The notes beneath the pieces were generated by a model. That model searched no databases and was not told where the DNA came from. It saw only the letters and a list, made by a program, of their open reading frames with translations. DNA of 64,000 nt from JADJLQ01 sp031417835 (GTDB lineage Bacteria; Bacteroidota; Bacteroidia; Chitinophagales; Saprospiraceae). The DNA is taken from the NCBI GenBank assembly GCA_031417835.1, contig JANOWJ010000192.1:1-64000 (forward strand), given 5' to 3'. How positions within the stretch are numbered: position 1 is the first letter of the stretch; every line of letters begins with the position of its first letter. The position numbers and the translations under genes were made by a program. This document shows positions 51,534 to 62,600 of this stretch, piece after piece.

Positions 51534-51872
51534 ATGAAAATAAGTTCTTTAGTTTGCTTTTTGAGCTTAATGTTTGGGCTAGGTAGTATACAGACGGGTT
51601 TAGGTCAAACCGAAATCCCCAAATCAGTCAACGAGCTTTTTGTAAAACATACTTGTTTTACTTGTCATAAGGCTGAAGGCAAACTTGTAGGCCCATCCTG
51701 GGTAGATATTGCCAGCAAGGGAATGAAGAAAGGAGAATTCGTACAAGCAGTCTATGCACCTAATGTGGCTAATTGGCCTGGCTATCCGCCTATGATGCCT
51801 ATGCCTCAAGTCCCTAAAAAGGATTTGGAAAAAATAGCAGATTGGATCATCAAGATCAAGCCAAAGGTGTAA
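51534..51872 (+). CDS. Periplasmic c-type cytochrome
   Basis: A 112-residue exported monohaem cytochrome. A signal peptide lies at about 1-24, the haem-binding motif CFTCH at 41-45, and a Met-rich loop 'YPPMMPMPQVPKKDLEK' supplies the axial Met ligand. It resembles small class I cytochromes (c551/552 type). It is a single gene, convergent with the next lipoprotein. The partner oxidase or reductase is unknown. Confidence 0.92.
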   Translation: MKISSLVCFLSLMFGLGSIQTGLGQTEIPKSVNELFVKHTCFTCHKAEGKLVGPSWVDIASKGMKKGEFVQAVYAPNVANWPGYPPMMPMPQVPKKDLEKIADWIIKIKPKV

Positions 51873-51901
51873 TAGAAAACTCTCTTTTTAGATTATTATT
51901 C

Positions 51902-52384
51902 CTATTTCCCTAAGTCCTCTACAGCTTTTTTTAATTCCGCTGCAAAAGGTTGAAGCCAGCTGGGGTTATCGACTATTTTGGTATCAGCTCGAAATGATTT
52001 TAGCCCCTTGTCGTTTTTAAATTCAATATATATCTCACCCTGATCATAACAATTGGGGCAACCAAAAGTCTCGGTTTCAATTAAGCTTAGCTCAGATGGC
52101 ACACTGCTCAGAAGATGCTTATAGCTGGTGAACTTTTCCTTACTTAATAATACACCTTTGGATTTAAACTCCTCTGCTGCAATAGTTTCTCGGGTTTTAG
52201 AAATATATTGGTACAGGCCCTCACTATCCAGATAATAAAGTCTATTACAGGCAGATACACAAAATCCAAATTTTGTACCAAACAACAAATAGTCCTGTAC
52301 AGTACCTTCTTTTTCATCACCAGGACTGCATTGAAATGCGGCAAGTAGAAAAAACAACAATACTCCAGATGCAACTGTCCTCAT
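51902..52384 (-). CDS. Lipoprotein of unknown function
   Basis: A 160-residue lipoprotein. The ATG at 52384 gives a signal peptide with lipobox AAFQC (Cys19), followed by SPGDEKEG. The rest is mixed alpha/beta with five more cysteines, including a CPNC pair ('ETETFGCPNCYDQGEIY') and C-x3-C in 'FGFCVSACNRLYYLD'. No family is recognised. CPNC might be a metal- or disulfide-forming motif. It lies just downstream of the M1 peptidase on the same strand and may be co-transcribed. Confidence 0.7.
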   Translation of the reverse strand: MRTVASGVLLFFLLAAFQCSPGDEKEGTVQDYLLFGTKFGFCVSACNRLYYLDSEGLYQYISKTRETIAAEEFKSKGVLLSKEKFTSYKHLLSSVPSELSLIETETFGCPNCYDQGEIYIEFKNDKGLKSFRADTKIVDNPSWLQPFAAELKKAVEDLGK

Positions 52385-52432
52385 ACTGTTCAATAACGTG
52401 TCTGAACTAAAAATAGTTGGAATAAATTCGAA

Positions 52433-54286
52433 TTATTCTTTTAACAATTGATCGATGGTATTCACAGCTATGGAATGATAGTTGGGTTTGGCTTGAAGGT
52501 ATATGCGCCGAGCTGTCTCTATTTGTCCTTTTCCTCTTAAAGCACGGTAGATCGGTACCAAATATTTCCGTCTGCCGATTTGAATGAGAAAAGCTTCGAT
52601 TTCAGCCATGATTTCTTTGGAATACCCGGTTCGAATAGCCTTCTCAAACCAAATATTAAGAATTTCACTGTTGCCGCTGACGGTGAGATGGTACGCTTTG
52701 TCTATCGCCTTCAATTGTTCAGGTTTGGCAGTATCTTGGATTTGACTTATGAATCTGACCCACTCATGACTCGACCATTTTTTTACTCCATCGATAGCCC
52801 ATTTCCCGGACTTAAACATTTTTTGATAAGCGGTATCGACTTGTTCAAATCGATTTGAGACGGGGTTTTCTGCATTAGCAGGGATACCAGGATTATAGAT
52901 CCACTCTTTTAAATCTATTCGTAAACTATCTATAGGCAAATGATGATTCATATAATCCAAAAGCTTAGCTGAATTCATAGATTGAAATGCATGCTGAGAA
53001 AAGTATTTATTTAAAAAGAGATCAAAAGTGTCTCTACCCACAGTATCCTCTAGCATTTGCAACATGAAAGCCCCTTTTTCATAAGCAATGCTATTCATAC
53101 CATCATCTGGATTGCGACCTTTGAGATCTAGGTGCAGGTGAGTATCCTTATTAGTTGAACCAATATCTCTATTCGCCGCTACCCAATCTTTTTTTGCCAA
53201 CACAGCTAACATGTCGGTGTATTCTTTTCCATAAAGTGATTCCATGATCCGCCGTTCAAAATAGGTCGTAAATCCTTCGTTTATCCAGAAGTCATTCCAA
53301 TCCGCGTTCGTCACATAGTTCCCACTCCAAGAGTGAGCAAGTTCATGCGCGATCAAAGACACCAATGATCGATCGCCTGCTATCACCGTGGGAGTCACAA
53401 ATGTCAATCTCGGATTTTCCATGCCACCGAATGGGAAACTCGGAGGCAATACCAAAAGATCATATCGATCCCAGGCATATGGCCCATAAAGTGACTCCGC
53501 CGTGTTGATCATTTTCTCAGTATCTGAGAATTCATAAACTGCTTTGGCGAGCATACTGGGTTCGGCATATACTCCGCTCCGAGGACCTAATTGTTCAAAC
53601 TGCAAATCTCCCACTGCGATAGCTATAAGATAAGCAGGGACGGGTTGAGGCATTTCAAAATGGTAGATCCCATCTATACTTTTCGACTCCACATTCGTAG
53701 CACTCATCACTGCCATTAATTCTTTCGGCACTTTGACCCGAGCCTTGTACCTGAATCGTATGCCAGGACTATCCTGAATAGGTATCCATGTTCTGGTGAG
53801 AATAGCCTGACCTTGAGAAAATAAAAATGGATGTTTTTTTCCAGCTGTTTGTTGTGGTGTAAGCCATTGCAGAGCCGCCGCATCTGCTTGCGTAGTATAA
53901 GAGATCTCTACCGATTTCGAAGTAGACTTTATAGGCACGATCAATGCTTTCCCTAAGATCTTATCTTCCAGGCCAAACGTAAACTGGGATTGTTTACCAT
54001 CGACCTTGACTTGGGTCACATCGGGTCCTTGAGTGTCGAAAAAGATATTTTCTTGACCACGAGGTTCTATTTGATACGTGACTACACCTATAATTCTTCT
54101 TGTTATAAAATCAACCTCAAGGTCTAGCTCGGCGTGATGTATGATAGCCTCTCTTGCAAAACTATGGATATCAAAAACAGGGTCAGTCTTAGGAGGAATT
54201 GGTTTATCCTGATGTTGACAGCATAGCATAAAAAAAACAACCATCACAAAAACAGATAGCTTGGCATAAAAATCTTTTAGATTCAT
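52433..54286 (-). CDS. M1-family zinc aminopeptidase (leukotriene-A4-hydrolase-like), lipoprotein-like
   Basis: A 617-residue exported metallopeptidase. The N-terminus carries a hydrophobic segment ending in CC (about 22-23), consistent with lipidation. The exopeptidase loop is FGGMENPRLTF. The zinc site HELAHSWSGN is at 314-323 with third ligand Glu337 in WINEGFTTYFE. A C-terminal HEAT-like helical domain follows. The architecture with 'RTWIPIQDSPGIRFRYKA' and the GMEN motif matches leukotriene A4 hydrolase/aminopeptidase homologues of Bacteroidota. It probably clips N-terminal residues from peptides in the periplasm. Confidence 0.94.
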   Translation of the reverse strand: MNLKDFYAKLSVFVMVVFFMLCCQHQDKPIPPKTDPVFDIHSFAREAIIHHAELDLEVDFITRRIIGVVTYQIEPRGQENIFFDTQGPDVTQVKVDGKQSQFTFGLEDKILGKALIVPIKSTSKSVEISYTTQADAAALQWLTPQQTAGKKHPFLFSQGQAILTRTWIPIQDSPGIRFRYKARVKVPKELMAVMSATNVESKSIDGIYHFEMPQPVPAYLIAIAVGDLQFEQLGPRSGVYAEPSMLAKAVYEFSDTEKMINTAESLYGPYAWDRYDLLVLPPSFPFGGMENPRLTFVTPTVIAGDRSLVSLIAHELAHSWSGNYVTNADWNDFWINEGFTTYFERRIMESLYGKEYTDMLAVLAKKDWVAANRDIGSTNKDTHLHLDLKGRNPDDGMNSIAYEKGAFMLQMLEDTVGRDTFDLFLNKYFSQHAFQSMNSAKLLDYMNHHLPIDSLRIDLKEWIYNPGIPANAENPVSNRFEQVDTAYQKMFKSGKWAIDGVKKWSSHEWVRFISQIQDTAKPEQLKAIDKAYHLTVSGNSEILNIWFEKAIRTGYSKEIMAEIEAFLIQIGRRKYLVPIYRALRGKGQIETARRIYLQAKPNYHSIAVNTIDQLLKE

Positions 54287-54356
54287 GATTCATAGTTATT
54301 AAGTGTTCTACTGGTATTGGGCTTTGTCCATCACGATATTAATTCATAATCGAGCA

Positions 54357-55658
54357 TCATAAAAGTTGCGGCAACAAAAATGGCGTACGATATTGACGAG
54401 TAAGTAGTGCATTGGCTTCTTTGTCATTGGCAAATTTTTCTGTTTTTGCATCGAATTTAAGCGACCGATTGAGTTTGTAAGAGATATTGGCCAGGTGAGC
54501 TAATCCTGATGAAATATGACCTGTTTCGATAGGGCCATTTAATTTTGATTTATCCTTAGAGCGGACGGCATCGATAAAATTTTGATAGTGATTGCCTCCA
54601 GCTTTACGGGCCGGACCGGGTTCACGTTTCTGACCTAAAAAAGTCTTGTAGTCATCGTACCAATTAATGATCATGTACCCTTTATCGCCATAGAATATAT
54701 TGCCCACTTCGAGCCCATCTTCCTGATTGGTCATCCAGGGTCTGACCACAAACTCTATCATTTTACCTACTTTGGGGTAATTGAAAGTGACATTCAGTAA
54801 TTCTGGGGTTTCTTTACAGTCTTTCCACAACATTTTACCACCTACTGCGGAGATTTCATCAGGAAATCCCACATCCAGTCCCCAGGAGCAAAGATCCATT
54901 TCATGAATGCCCTGATTGCCTATATCCCCATTGCCATAATTCCAAAACCAGTGCCAATTATAATGGACATAATTGGGGCTAAAGGTTTTTTCTTGAGCTG
55001 GCCCTTGCCAAAGATTCCAATCCAAGCCAGCGGGTACAGGAGCAGTTCCTTTATCGCCTATGTCAGGTCTCCATTTGTATACTATGCCTTTGGCCAGATA
55101 AACTTTTCCTATCAAACCATCTCTCAAATGTTGAATGGCTTCCTGGATCGCTACTGAGCTGCGCAATTGCACACCATGAGCTACGATTCGATTATATTTT
55201 TTTGCTGCATTGATGAGGATTCTTCCTTCATTAAAATCATGCGATACAGGTTTTTCAATATATACATCTTTGCCCGCTTGCATGGCCCACACAGCGGCGA
55301 GAGCATGCCAGTGATTGGGGGTAGCTATGCTGACTGCATCTATATTTTTATCATCAAATACCCGACGCATATCTTGTACAGTGACTACTTTTTTTGAATA
55401 CATCTTCTCCATGTCAGCCGCACCTTTTTGATTGACCATGTCATCTGCATCGCATAAGGTGGCTATTTCGACATTACTCAGACCCATGAAGTTTTTGATA
55501 TGGTCTTTGCCTCTGGCATTGTGCCCTATCACTGCTATTCTGATCCGATCATTGGCGCCAAATACACTGGCAGGCAGAATCATAGGTATTGAAAATGCAA
55601 CAGCACCTGGTACCAAAGTTTTTAAGGTTTCGCGCCTTGTTATTTTTTTCATACTCAT
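54357..55658 (-). CDS. Tat-exported Gfo/Idh/MocA-family oxidoreductase
   Basis: A 433-residue secreted oxidoreductase. The start MSMKKITRRETLKTLVPGA gives a twin-arginine signal (RRETLK), so the protein is exported folded with its cofactor. The Rossmann motif 'RIAVIGHNARGKDHIKNF', 'ATPNHWHALAAVWAMQAGKDV' and 'YIEKPVSHDFNEG' (catalytic Lys) follow. A longer frame upstream from 55796 would overlap the SDR gene. Such Tat-exported members act on sugars or polyols at the surface in Bacteroidota and Planctomycetes. It follows the SDR gene by 20 bases. Confidence 0.92.
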   Translation of the reverse strand: MSMKKITRRETLKTLVPGAVAFSIPMILPASVFGANDRIRIAVIGHNARGKDHIKNFMGLSNVEIATLCDADDMVNQKGAADMEKMYSKKVVTVQDMRRVFDDKNIDAVSIATPNHWHALAAVWAMQAGKDVYIEKPVSHDFNEGRILINAAKKYNRIVAHGVQLRSSVAIQEAIQHLRDGLIGKVYLAKGIVYKWRPDIGDKGTAPVPAGLDWNLWQGPAQEKTFSPNYVHYNWHWFWNYGNGDIGNQGIHEMDLCSWGLDVGFPDEISAVGGKMLWKDCKETPELLNVTFNYPKVGKMIEFVVRPWMTNQEDGLEVGNIFYGDKGYMIINWYDDYKTFLGQKREPGPARKAGGNHYQNFIDAVRSKDKSKLNGPIETGHISSGLAHLANISYKLNRSLKFDAKTEKFANDKEANALLTRQYRTPFLLPQLL

Positions 55659-55678
55659 TATTTGTATACTGAAAGTAA

Positions 55679-56449
55679 TTAAAGTTTTGAAATAGTAAGT
55701 CCTCCATCTAACATAAAGACATGACCAGTAGAGTAGGGGAATGCACCATTGGCCAAGGCTTTTACAGCTAAACCGATATCTTCCGGGGTACCCCATCTGG
55801 GTTGAAGTGTGAGGCCATCTGCGATCAACGTATCGTACTTTTCTTTTACACCTGCGGTCATATCAGACTTAATGATGCCTGGTCTGATTTCATAAACCGG
55901 GATATCATGCTTTGCCATCCGGACTGCAAAAAGCTGCGTCATCATCGAGATACCTGATTTGGAAATACAATATTCACCACGCATCGTAGATGCTACCGTA
56001 GCAGAAATAGAACTTATGTTGATGATTTGAGCTTGAAAATCGTAGTTTTTTTCTTTTTGTTCTATCATCCAGTTTGCCACAGATTGTGTCATGAAGAAAG
56101 GACCTCGCAAGTTAGTATTCATCACATGGTCAAAACTTTCAACAGTGGTTTGTAATATATCTAGTCGGACTTTGGGTGCTACACCAGCATTATTGACTAA
56201 TAAATTCAATTGGCCAAAATCTGATTTGATAGCATGCAAGATATGGGCATGATCGCTTAGCGATGCAATGTTACCCTGACAATAAATGACTTTATGCCCA
56301 TGTTGGCGTAGTGTATCGAGCGTAGCCTCTACATCTGATGCCGGGCGCATGCCGTTGATAGCCAGATTAAAGCCGAGGTCAGCCAATGCATGAGCTATAC
56401 CAAGCCCTATTCCTCGACTTCCTCCTGTGATCAATGCTACTTTTTTCAT
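55679..56449 (-). CDS. Short-chain dehydrogenase/reductase
   Basis: A 256-residue classical SDR. The cofactor motif TGGSRGIG is at 8-15, NNAG is in 'LLVNNAGVAPKVRLD', and the catalytic Ser-Tyr-Lys is in 'NISSISATVASTMRGEYCI' followed by SKSG. The end 'YSTGHVFMLDGGLTIS' is standard. It is the first gene of a two-gene unit with the Tat-exported oxidoreductase, suggesting oxidation of the same sugar or alcohol pathway. The substrate is unknown. Confidence 0.93.
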   Translation of the reverse strand: MKKVALITGGSRGIGLGIAHALADLGFNLAINGMRPASDVEATLDTLRQHGHKVIYCQGNIASLSDHAHILHAIKSDFGQLNLLVNNAGVAPKVRLDILQTTVESFDHVMNTNLRGPFFMTQSVANWMIEQKEKNYDFQAQIINISSISATVASTMRGEYCISKSGISMMTQLFAVRMAKHDIPVYEIRPGIIKSDMTAGVKEKYDTLIADGLTLQPRWGTPEDIGLAVKALANGAFPYSTGHVFMLDGGLTISKL

Positions 56450-56531
56450 GTTATAAATATGAGCATTTTTTTTAAAAACATTATTTCACTCTTATTTTTT
56501 GTTTTAACCTCATAAAAAAGGTGACCGATGC

Positions 56532-56577
56532 GTTAAAAGTTAATCATCAGTTAATCCAGGCAGAAACCCTAACTTTA
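56532..56577 (+). promoter_or_regulatory. GTTAA repeats and -7-like element before the alpha-2-macroglobulin gene
   Basis: GTTAA occurs at 56532, 56539 and 56550, the last two exactly 11 bases apart, followed by TAACTTTA (56570-56577), one base off the TAnnTTTG consensus. The start codon is 42 bases further on. The likeness to the repeats at 42467 is partial. Confidence 0.3.
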
Positions 56578-56618
56578 TGCTGTTCACATGCATCTTGACT
56601 ACAATAAACTAATACATT

Positions 56619-59600
56619 ATGAGAATAATTTGGATACTGACCGGCATCGGTATATGGATGTTAAGTTTGATATCTTGCGCCGGATCTAAATCTAAAACAG
56701 GATCAATACCCATGCCAAGCTCCTATGAAGATTTATGGAAGAGTGTAGATCAAAAAGACCGTGAAGGCCTGCCACTATCAGCAGTCACTATCGTAGACAG
56801 CATAGCATATATGGCTAAAAAAGAAGCCAACGCTGTCCAACAAATCAAAACTCTTATTTACCAAGCTAAATATAGATCCCAACTGGATGAAGCAGGACTT
56901 AAAAAAGGCATTGAACTCTTCGAAGCAGATCTAAAATCTACTTCAGATCCAATCGTCAAATCTCTTATTCATTCCTTGCAAGCTCAATTGTATCAACAAT
57001 ACTTTGATCAGAATAGATGGCTCATCCGCAGTAGGACTACAGTGCACGATGCTCAGGATATCAATATAGAAAGTTGGTCTCCCATCGACTTTTTAAGAAA
57101 AATTCGTTTCCATTACATCGCATCATTCCAGGAGAAAGCTCTTAAGGCTGCTGGGATTCAAGAGTATAAACTTTTATTGACAGAAGGCAAGGGTGCAGAT
57201 ACAGTCCGGCCTTTTTTGTATGATATATTGGCCCACAGGGCATTGGATTATTTTATGAATACAAGATCTGATTTGGATCTCATCCATGATGATTTTGTAT
57301 TTGATCAACCAATATTATTTGCGCCTACTGATCAGTTTATAGGCATCAAAACATTTTCGACGGTAGATTCCATGTCTTTTCATAGGACGGTGATGCAATT
57401 GTTTCAAGACTTGGAATCCTTTCACCAGAAGGATATGGTACCCAATGCTTTGATAGATGTGGTGCAAAAACGATTACAATTTGTATATGAAAATTATAGC
57501 GGTGCTGAAAAGGAAAAATGGTATGTCGCTGCTTTAGATCAAAAGATCAATCAATACAAATCTATGAGATGGAGTGCACCATTTCTACTGAGAAAAGCGA
57601 TGTTGTTTATTGATTTGGGTCAACGGTATGAGGCAGGACAGCCTGATACTACCTATCATGGATATCTGATCAAATCTGTCGAAATATTGAAGATTATCAT
57701 ACAAGAATATAAAGGCACTTCAGAAGCCAATCAAGCAGAAAACCTTCTAAATAGTCTCCTGCAGACCAATCTGGAAGCTCAAGCAGAAATAGTCAATCTT
57801 CCGGACAAACCTTTTCGAATATTACTGACCTATCGCAATGCAACCAAGATATTCGCTAGCGTTTACCTCATAGATCAAACTATGCGGCAAAAATTATCAC
57901 GTATACCTACCGTAGATGCTGTAGCTCAAATTGCAAAATTGAACGTTGTACAATCTTCACAGCACACCTTACCGCCTACCAGTGACCTTCAATCTCACAA
58001 GGTAGAGCTAAAAATGAGTGAATTGACTCCAGGGATGTATGCAATCATCTTGTCTAGTAGCGAAAATTTTAAAGTAGGCGAACATGAAATTGCATTATTG
58101 TATACGCATGTGTCCAATATAGCATATTTCCATTCGTTTAATCAATATCATTATGCAAGTGCGTCAAGAATACAAACGGCTAGTGAATTGTATATAGTGG
58201 ATCGTCATTTGGGCTCGCCTATGGTAGATGTTCAGGCTACCTTTTATGAGAATCAATATGAACCTTCTACTCAATCCTACAAATGGGTAAAAATAAATGA
58301 TAAAAAATCTGATATACATGGTCGTATTGTTCCTGAACTTCCAAAGAATAAAAACTTTTCTGTGCATTTATCGAAAGGCAAAGACCAATTATGGTTGGAT
58401 GAAGGCTTTTCCAATACATCATACTATCAAGAGCAACTGAGAGAAACAACCGACATCTTGTTTTTTTTAGACCGCTCCATTTATCGACCTGGTCAAACCA
58501 TTTATTTTAAAGCATTGGCTATGGTCAGAGATGCTAAACGCAATCCGAGGATCTTAAGCGGAAATAAAATAGACCTCACATTGACAGATGCTAATGGTCA
58601 AGCTCTAAGTACAAAATCGTTTACTTCAAATGAATATGGGACTTTTCATGGTTCATTTGTAGCGCCTACCAATGGCTTGATGGGTTCGATGTCACTGATA
58701 TCAAATATGAACCAAGCAAGCATACAGTTTCAAGTGGAAGAATATAAACGACCTAAATTTGAAGTTCAATTTGATACCAATAAAATAATAAACAGATTAA
58801 ATGAAGTAGTATCGATCTCTGGGTTAGCTAAAAACTATGCTGGCAACGTAGTAGATCAGGCAAAAGTAAAGTACAAGGTCACTAGGAAGCGTTATTATCA
58901 ACCGGTACCATGGTGGGGTTGGAAAGGTCTTTATCCGCACCATAGCGAACCGAAGATCATAGCCCAAGGAGTCAGCAATACCTCAACGGATGGAAAATTC
59001 AATATTCCATTCACAGCACTTCCCGAGCCCAATATAGACCTGGCCAAAGACGATGTCAGTTTTGTTTATACGGTAGAAGTGGACATCACAGATTTTACAG
59101 GTGAAACCCGATCAGCGACCGCATCGTATCGAATAGGAACTAAAAATTTAATTCTTGGGTCTATTTTAAATCAAACTGAACATACGGACAGCCTCAAAGA
59201 GATCCTCATTTTAGCGACTGATTTAAACGGAGTGCCTGTACAGTCGCAGGGATCTCTAGTATTGTACAAACTAAAAGAACCATCAAGACATTATAGATCC
59301 CGATATTGGGAGCAACCAGATCTTTTTTTATATACGGAAATGGAATATCACAAGTGGTTTCCGACTGATCCTTATAAAGATGAACAATTGATTCATACCT
59401 GGCCAGTAGCCAGTACGGTGTTTACTGTCGACTACACAACCCAGCGAGCATATAAATTAAGTAATAAACTGGAGCCGGGTATATATAAGTTAGTAGCCAC
59501 TTCGAATGATAAGAATCAATCTAAGGCCACCTATGAAAATTATTTCTGGGTGGAGGACCCTGCCAAAGGTCTATTTAAATCCATAGAGCCATTGCGGTTA

Positions 59601-62600
59601 CATCAGAGTGCTTCTATAGTCGAGCCAGGACAAGAAATCCAAACGATTTTAAGGACACTCTCAAATCCACAATATGTTTTATTATCCTCTTCGCGATCAG
59701 ATCGAAGTGAATGGTTAGTCAATAATGGTTTGACCAGAGATCAGCTGAAGCTAACCGAAAAGGATAGGGGTACTACGCATCAAGACTTGTATTTTATGAT
59801 CGAGGATAATCGAGTGTACTCCAGTCAAATGGCTTATGGTATCGCTCATAATAAAGATCTTCTGATACAAACGATATCATTTAGAGATAAACTAGCCCCG
59901 GGGCAAGCTGAAGAATGGACCTTGAAGATCAGCGGTACACATAAAGATAAACTGGTAGCTGAAGTGGTAGCGGGTATGTATGATCAATCTTTAGATGCAC
60001 TATATCCACATGAATGGCGTCGGGATTTATATCATATGAACTATGAGTCGATTGTGCGTTATCTAGCTGCGGGTTTTAGTACCACAGGTTCCATATTTTT
60101 AAATGGGCAACAGAATATTTACAAAGAAATTGAGTCAACTGAATATCGGAATTTGAATTGGTTTGGATTTGAAATCTATGGGAACATGATCTATGATACT
60201 CGGGGTGGGCGAGTGATGAAGTCCCAAAATGCCATGCCTCAAGCAGATGGTATGGCCAATGCAGAAGCTAAACTTGCAACACCACCTTCTGTGCAGCGAG
60301 ATGAAGAAGTCAAAGAAGAAAACGATGTAAAGGATGGAAATCAAGCTACCTCATCTGTCCCTCCATTAAGAAAAAATCTAAAAGAAACTGTCTTTTTTTA
60401 TCCAGATCTCAAAACTGATCAAGAAGGAAATATCCTGTTGAAGTTTAAGATGAATGAGGCGCTGACTCGATGGCGATTGATGGTATTTGGGCATACTACA
60501 GACCTTAAGAGCGGATATCTGGAGCAGACAGTAGTCACACAAAAGGAGCTTATGGTCTTTCCAAATGCACCTCGATTTGTTAGACACGGCGATCGATTGG
60601 AGTTTCCAGCAAAGGTGTCTAATCTAAGTAAAAAACAGATCACAGGTCAAGCAAGACTTGAATTATTTGATCCGATGAATGGTAAAAACTTGAATACATC
60701 GTTTGCCGTTAGTGCCGGTAAAGCAACATTTACTATACCAATAGGTCAATCTTCGCCTTTGTCTTGGACTTTACTGGTCCCCGATGACTATCTTGGTATG
60801 TTGGGCTATAGGGTCATCGCAGAATCTGAAGCTATGACGGATGGTGAAGAAAATGTGATGCCAGTGCTCACCAATAGAATGTTGGTCACAGAGACGATGC
60901 CATTCCAGGTCAAATCAAATCAAAGCAAATCTTTTGTATTTAATGAACTGATCTCCAAATCGACATCAAAGACTTTAAAACACCAAGCTTTTACATTAGA
61001 GTGCACGACTAATCCGGCTTGGTATGCGATTCAGGCTTTGCCTTATATGATGGAGTATCCTCACGAATGTACAGAGCAGTTAGTCAATCGGTTGTACGCT
61101 AATTCGCTTGCTGCTACTATTATCCAGAGCAATCCTCACATCAAAACCGTATTTGATGCGTGGAACAGATCAGGAGATCTCAAAAGCCCATTGAGTAAAA
61201 ATCAAGAGCTAAAGGCGGCTGTCCTCGACGAAACTCCCTGGGTACGGGAATCACTCAATGTAGAAGAACAACAAAAGATGATTGCACTTTTGTTTGACTT
61301 GAATAAAATAGCAAACGAAAAAATCCAAGTGATGCAGATCTTACGCCAAAGACAGTTAAGCAATGGTGGATTTCCATGGTTTGACGGTAGAGACGATTGG
61401 TATATCACACAATATATTTTGGAAAGTCTGGGTCATCTCAAAAAATTAGGCGCTCTGCAAAATGAACTGGATGATGTCATACAAAAGGCAGTCCTATATT
61501 GTGATAGAGAACTGATCAAACATTTTGAAGAACTGAAAAAGATTGCAAAAAAGGAGGACATTGGATTGAATGAAATAGCTATTCATTACCTATATATGCG
61601 CTCCTTTTATAATTCTATTGAAATTGAAAATAAAATAGCGTTTAATTACTTTTTAAAAACATCCGAACGCGATTGGCTAAAACAAAGCCTTTACAGTCAG
61701 GGTATGATCGCACTGGCTCTTCATCGCTGGACTGCTGAATCAAAGACGCCACTTAAAATATTGGCATCACTCTCAGAAAAAGCCCAGCATCATGATGAAT
61801 TGGGTATGTATTGGAAATTTGATCAGGGTTACCGATGGTTTGAGTTGCCGATTGAAACACAAGCTTTATTGGTAGAAGCTTATGCTGAAATCAAGCCAGG
61901 TCATGATCAGGAGGTAGATGATATGAGGATATGGTTGTTAAAAAACAAACAAACAAATCGGTGGTCAAGCACCAAGTCTACTGCCGCGGCTATATATGCA
62001 TTGATGCTCCAGGGTAAATCCTGGATCAGCGAATCAAATTTGCCAGATGTCATGTGGGGTGCGGATAAAGTAGTGGTAGCCAAAGATAAAGTTGTGCCTG
62101 GGTTGGGTTATTTCAAAATTGTAAAAGCAGCCTCCGCTATCAATACCTCTTTAGCAAATCTTCAAGTCAAAAACCCCAATAATCATATTTTATGGGGAGC
62201 TTTATATTGGCAGTATTTTGAAGACCTCGAAAAGATTACCTCATTTAAGTCTACACCGTTGACGATCAATAAAAAATTGTATTTGGAGAAAACCGACGGC
62301 AATACCCTTAGTTTGCGTCCATTTTCCGAACTGATCGTTGGCGAAAAACTAATCGTGCGAATAGAGATCAAAGTAGATCGTCCGATGGATTATGTACATT
62401 TAAAAGATATGAGAGCTGCCGGATTAGAGCCGATCAATGCCATCAGTCAATACAAGATGCAAGGCGGTCTTGGCTATTACGAAAGCACCAAGGATCTAGC
62501 GACACACTTTTTTATAGATCACATCGCTCCGGGTACCTACGTGCTGGAATACCCTCTCCGGGTGACACAACGAGGGATGTTTTCTAATGGTATCAGTAGC

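Noticed and set aside
55658..55796. A 46-residue N-terminal extension of the Tat-exported oxidoreductase
   Set aside because: It would overlap the SDR gene and place the twin-arginine signal internally; the ATG at 55658 gives the proper signal peptide.
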